From Candidatus Bathyarchaeota archaeon (GTDB lineage Archaea; Thermoproteota; Bathyarchaeia; Bathyarchaeales; Bathyarchaeaceae), in assembly GCA_003662715.1 (NCBI GenBank), contig QMYO01000093.1, forward strand, positions 1 to 6,544: DNA of 6,544 bases. The letters are read 5' to 3'. Of the stretch, positions 5,884 through 6,544 are shown one piece after another (position 1 is the first letter of the stretch; every line of letters begins with the position of its first letter). The notes below the pieces were generated by a model. The model was not told where the DNA came from. It saw nothing but the letters and a program-made list of their open reading frames with translations, and searched no databases. A program made the position numbers and the translations under genes.

Positions 5884-6544
5884 ATGGCAGCTATAAAGGA
5901 GGTGCCCACAAAAACCAGTCGCTTCGAACGCATAGGGGCTCACACCCACATTAAAGGTCTAGGTTTAGACAAGAACCTAAAAGCGGTTAAAGTTAAGGAC
6001 GGAATGGTTGGTCAAGAGAGAGCTAGAGAAGCAGCCGGCCTAGTGATTCAGATGATCAAGGAGGGAAAACTAAGCGGCAAAACCGTAATCCTAGCAGGTC
6101 CCCCAGGCACTGGAAAAACCGCTATCGCCGTTGCCATGTCCAGAGAACTGGGTGCCAACGTCCCGTTCATACAGATGAGCGGAAGTGAAATCTATAGCAG
6201 TGAACGGAAGAAGACCGAGGTCCTTATCGAAGCCATTAGAAAATGCATCGGCGTGGAAATCCATGAAATGAGGAAGGTATATGAAGGTGAGGTAATAAAC
6301 GTCGACATCAAAACAACCTCCCACCCCTACAACCCCTATCAAAAGGTTCCTGAGAGCGTTCGACTCACGCTGAAAACCACTAAAGAGGAGAAAACAATCG
6401 AGGCAGGAGCCACCATAGCCCAACAAATCATCCAGCAAGGCATCTCAGAAGGAAACGTGGTGCAAATCGACGCAGAATCTGGAAGAGTAGCTAACCTCGG
6501 CTTGAGCTTGGAAAGCGCTAAAGGCAAAAGCTACGATGTAGATA
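5884..6544 (+). CDS. TIP49/RuvB-like AAA+ ATPase, N-terminal part (runs off window)
   Basis: Archaeal homologue of eukaryotic RuvBL1/RuvBL2 (TIP49/TIP48, Pontin/Reptin), AAA+ ATPases that form hexameric rings. Translating from the ATG at 5884 gives 220 residues with no stop before the window ends; family members are about 450, so roughly half is visible. Marks are ERIGAHTHIKGLGLD (15-29), GMVGQERAREAAG (40-52), the Walker A GPPGTGKT (72-79), SGSEIYSSERKKTE (99-112) and KVYEGEV (131-137). From about residue 122 the sequence enters the family's inserted OB-like domain II, which separates Walker A from Walker B; Walker B, sensors and the arginine finger lie beyond the window. GAGG at 5872-5875 is the likely ribosome site, eight bases before the ATG. 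It follows thermosome subunit 2 by only 14 nt, so it is probably in the same operon. Family call is strong; a chaperone-linked role is inference. Confidence 0.95.
   Translation, partial: MAAIKEVPTKTSRFERIGAHTHIKGLGLDKNLKAVKVKDGMVGQERAREAAGLVIQMIKEGKLSGKTVILAGPPGTGKTAIAVAMSRELGANVPFIQMSGSEIYSSERKKTEVLIEAIRKCIGVEIHEMRKVYEGEVINVDIKTTSHPYNPYQKVPESVRLTLKTTKEEKTIEAGATIAQQIIQQGISEGNVVQIDAESGRVANLGLSLESAKGKSYDVD

Noticed and set aside
6091..6527. Minus-strand open frames opposite the TIP49 gene
   Set aside because: The plus strand there encodes conserved TIP49 sequence, including Walker A nearby. The minus frames overlap each other and show no family resemblance.

Overview
The window reads as a piece of an archaeal chromosome. 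Evidence: two genes for group II chaperonin (thermosome) subunits, a TIP49/RuvB-like AAA+ ATPase of the archaeal-eukaryotic type, archaeal TATA/BRE-like promoters, and Shine-Dalgarno sites built on GAGGTG in front of several genes. Base composition is moderate, and no mobile element, CRISPR array, tRNA or rRNA is visible. The gene mix (TIP49, two thermosome subunits, TreT-like trehalose synthase) fits the Thermoproteota/TACK side, perhaps Bathyarchaeia, but that placement is a low-confidence inference.

Layout: (1) 1-1201 (+), 5'-truncated TreT-like trehalose-forming glycosyltransferase of family GT4. (2) 1202-1339, a spacer with a terminator-like hairpin, a second inverted repeat and a candidate promoter. 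(3) 1340-1777 (+), a YbhB/YbcL (PEBP/Raf kinase inhibitor-like) protein. (4) 1778-1944, a convergent spacer with terminator signals for both strands. (5) 1945-2379 (-), an Lrp/AsnC-type regulator. (6) 2380-2521, a divergent promoter region with two perfect palindromes, one on each predicted TATA box. (7) 2522-4177 and 4217-5869 (+), two thermosome subunits. (8) 5884 to the window end (+), the N-terminal half of a TIP49/RuvBL ATPase.

The two thermosome genes (39 nt apart) and the TIP49 gene (14 nt further on) look like one operon running out of the window. The subunits are about 63% identical (hand count over the first 470 gap-free residues) but differ in their C-terminal tails and at one nucleotide-pocket motif, so a hetero-oligomeric ring is likely. 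A TIP49 ATPase directly behind chaperonin genes recalls the eukaryotic links between RuvBL1/2 and chaperones. The divergent Lrp-type regulator is an obvious candidate to control itself and possibly the chaperonin operon. No stretch over 300 bases lacks a gene. I found no convincing entirely new system; the points most worth a second look are the paired palindromes, the thermosome-TIP49 linkage and the altered nucleotide-pocket motif in the first thermosome subunit.
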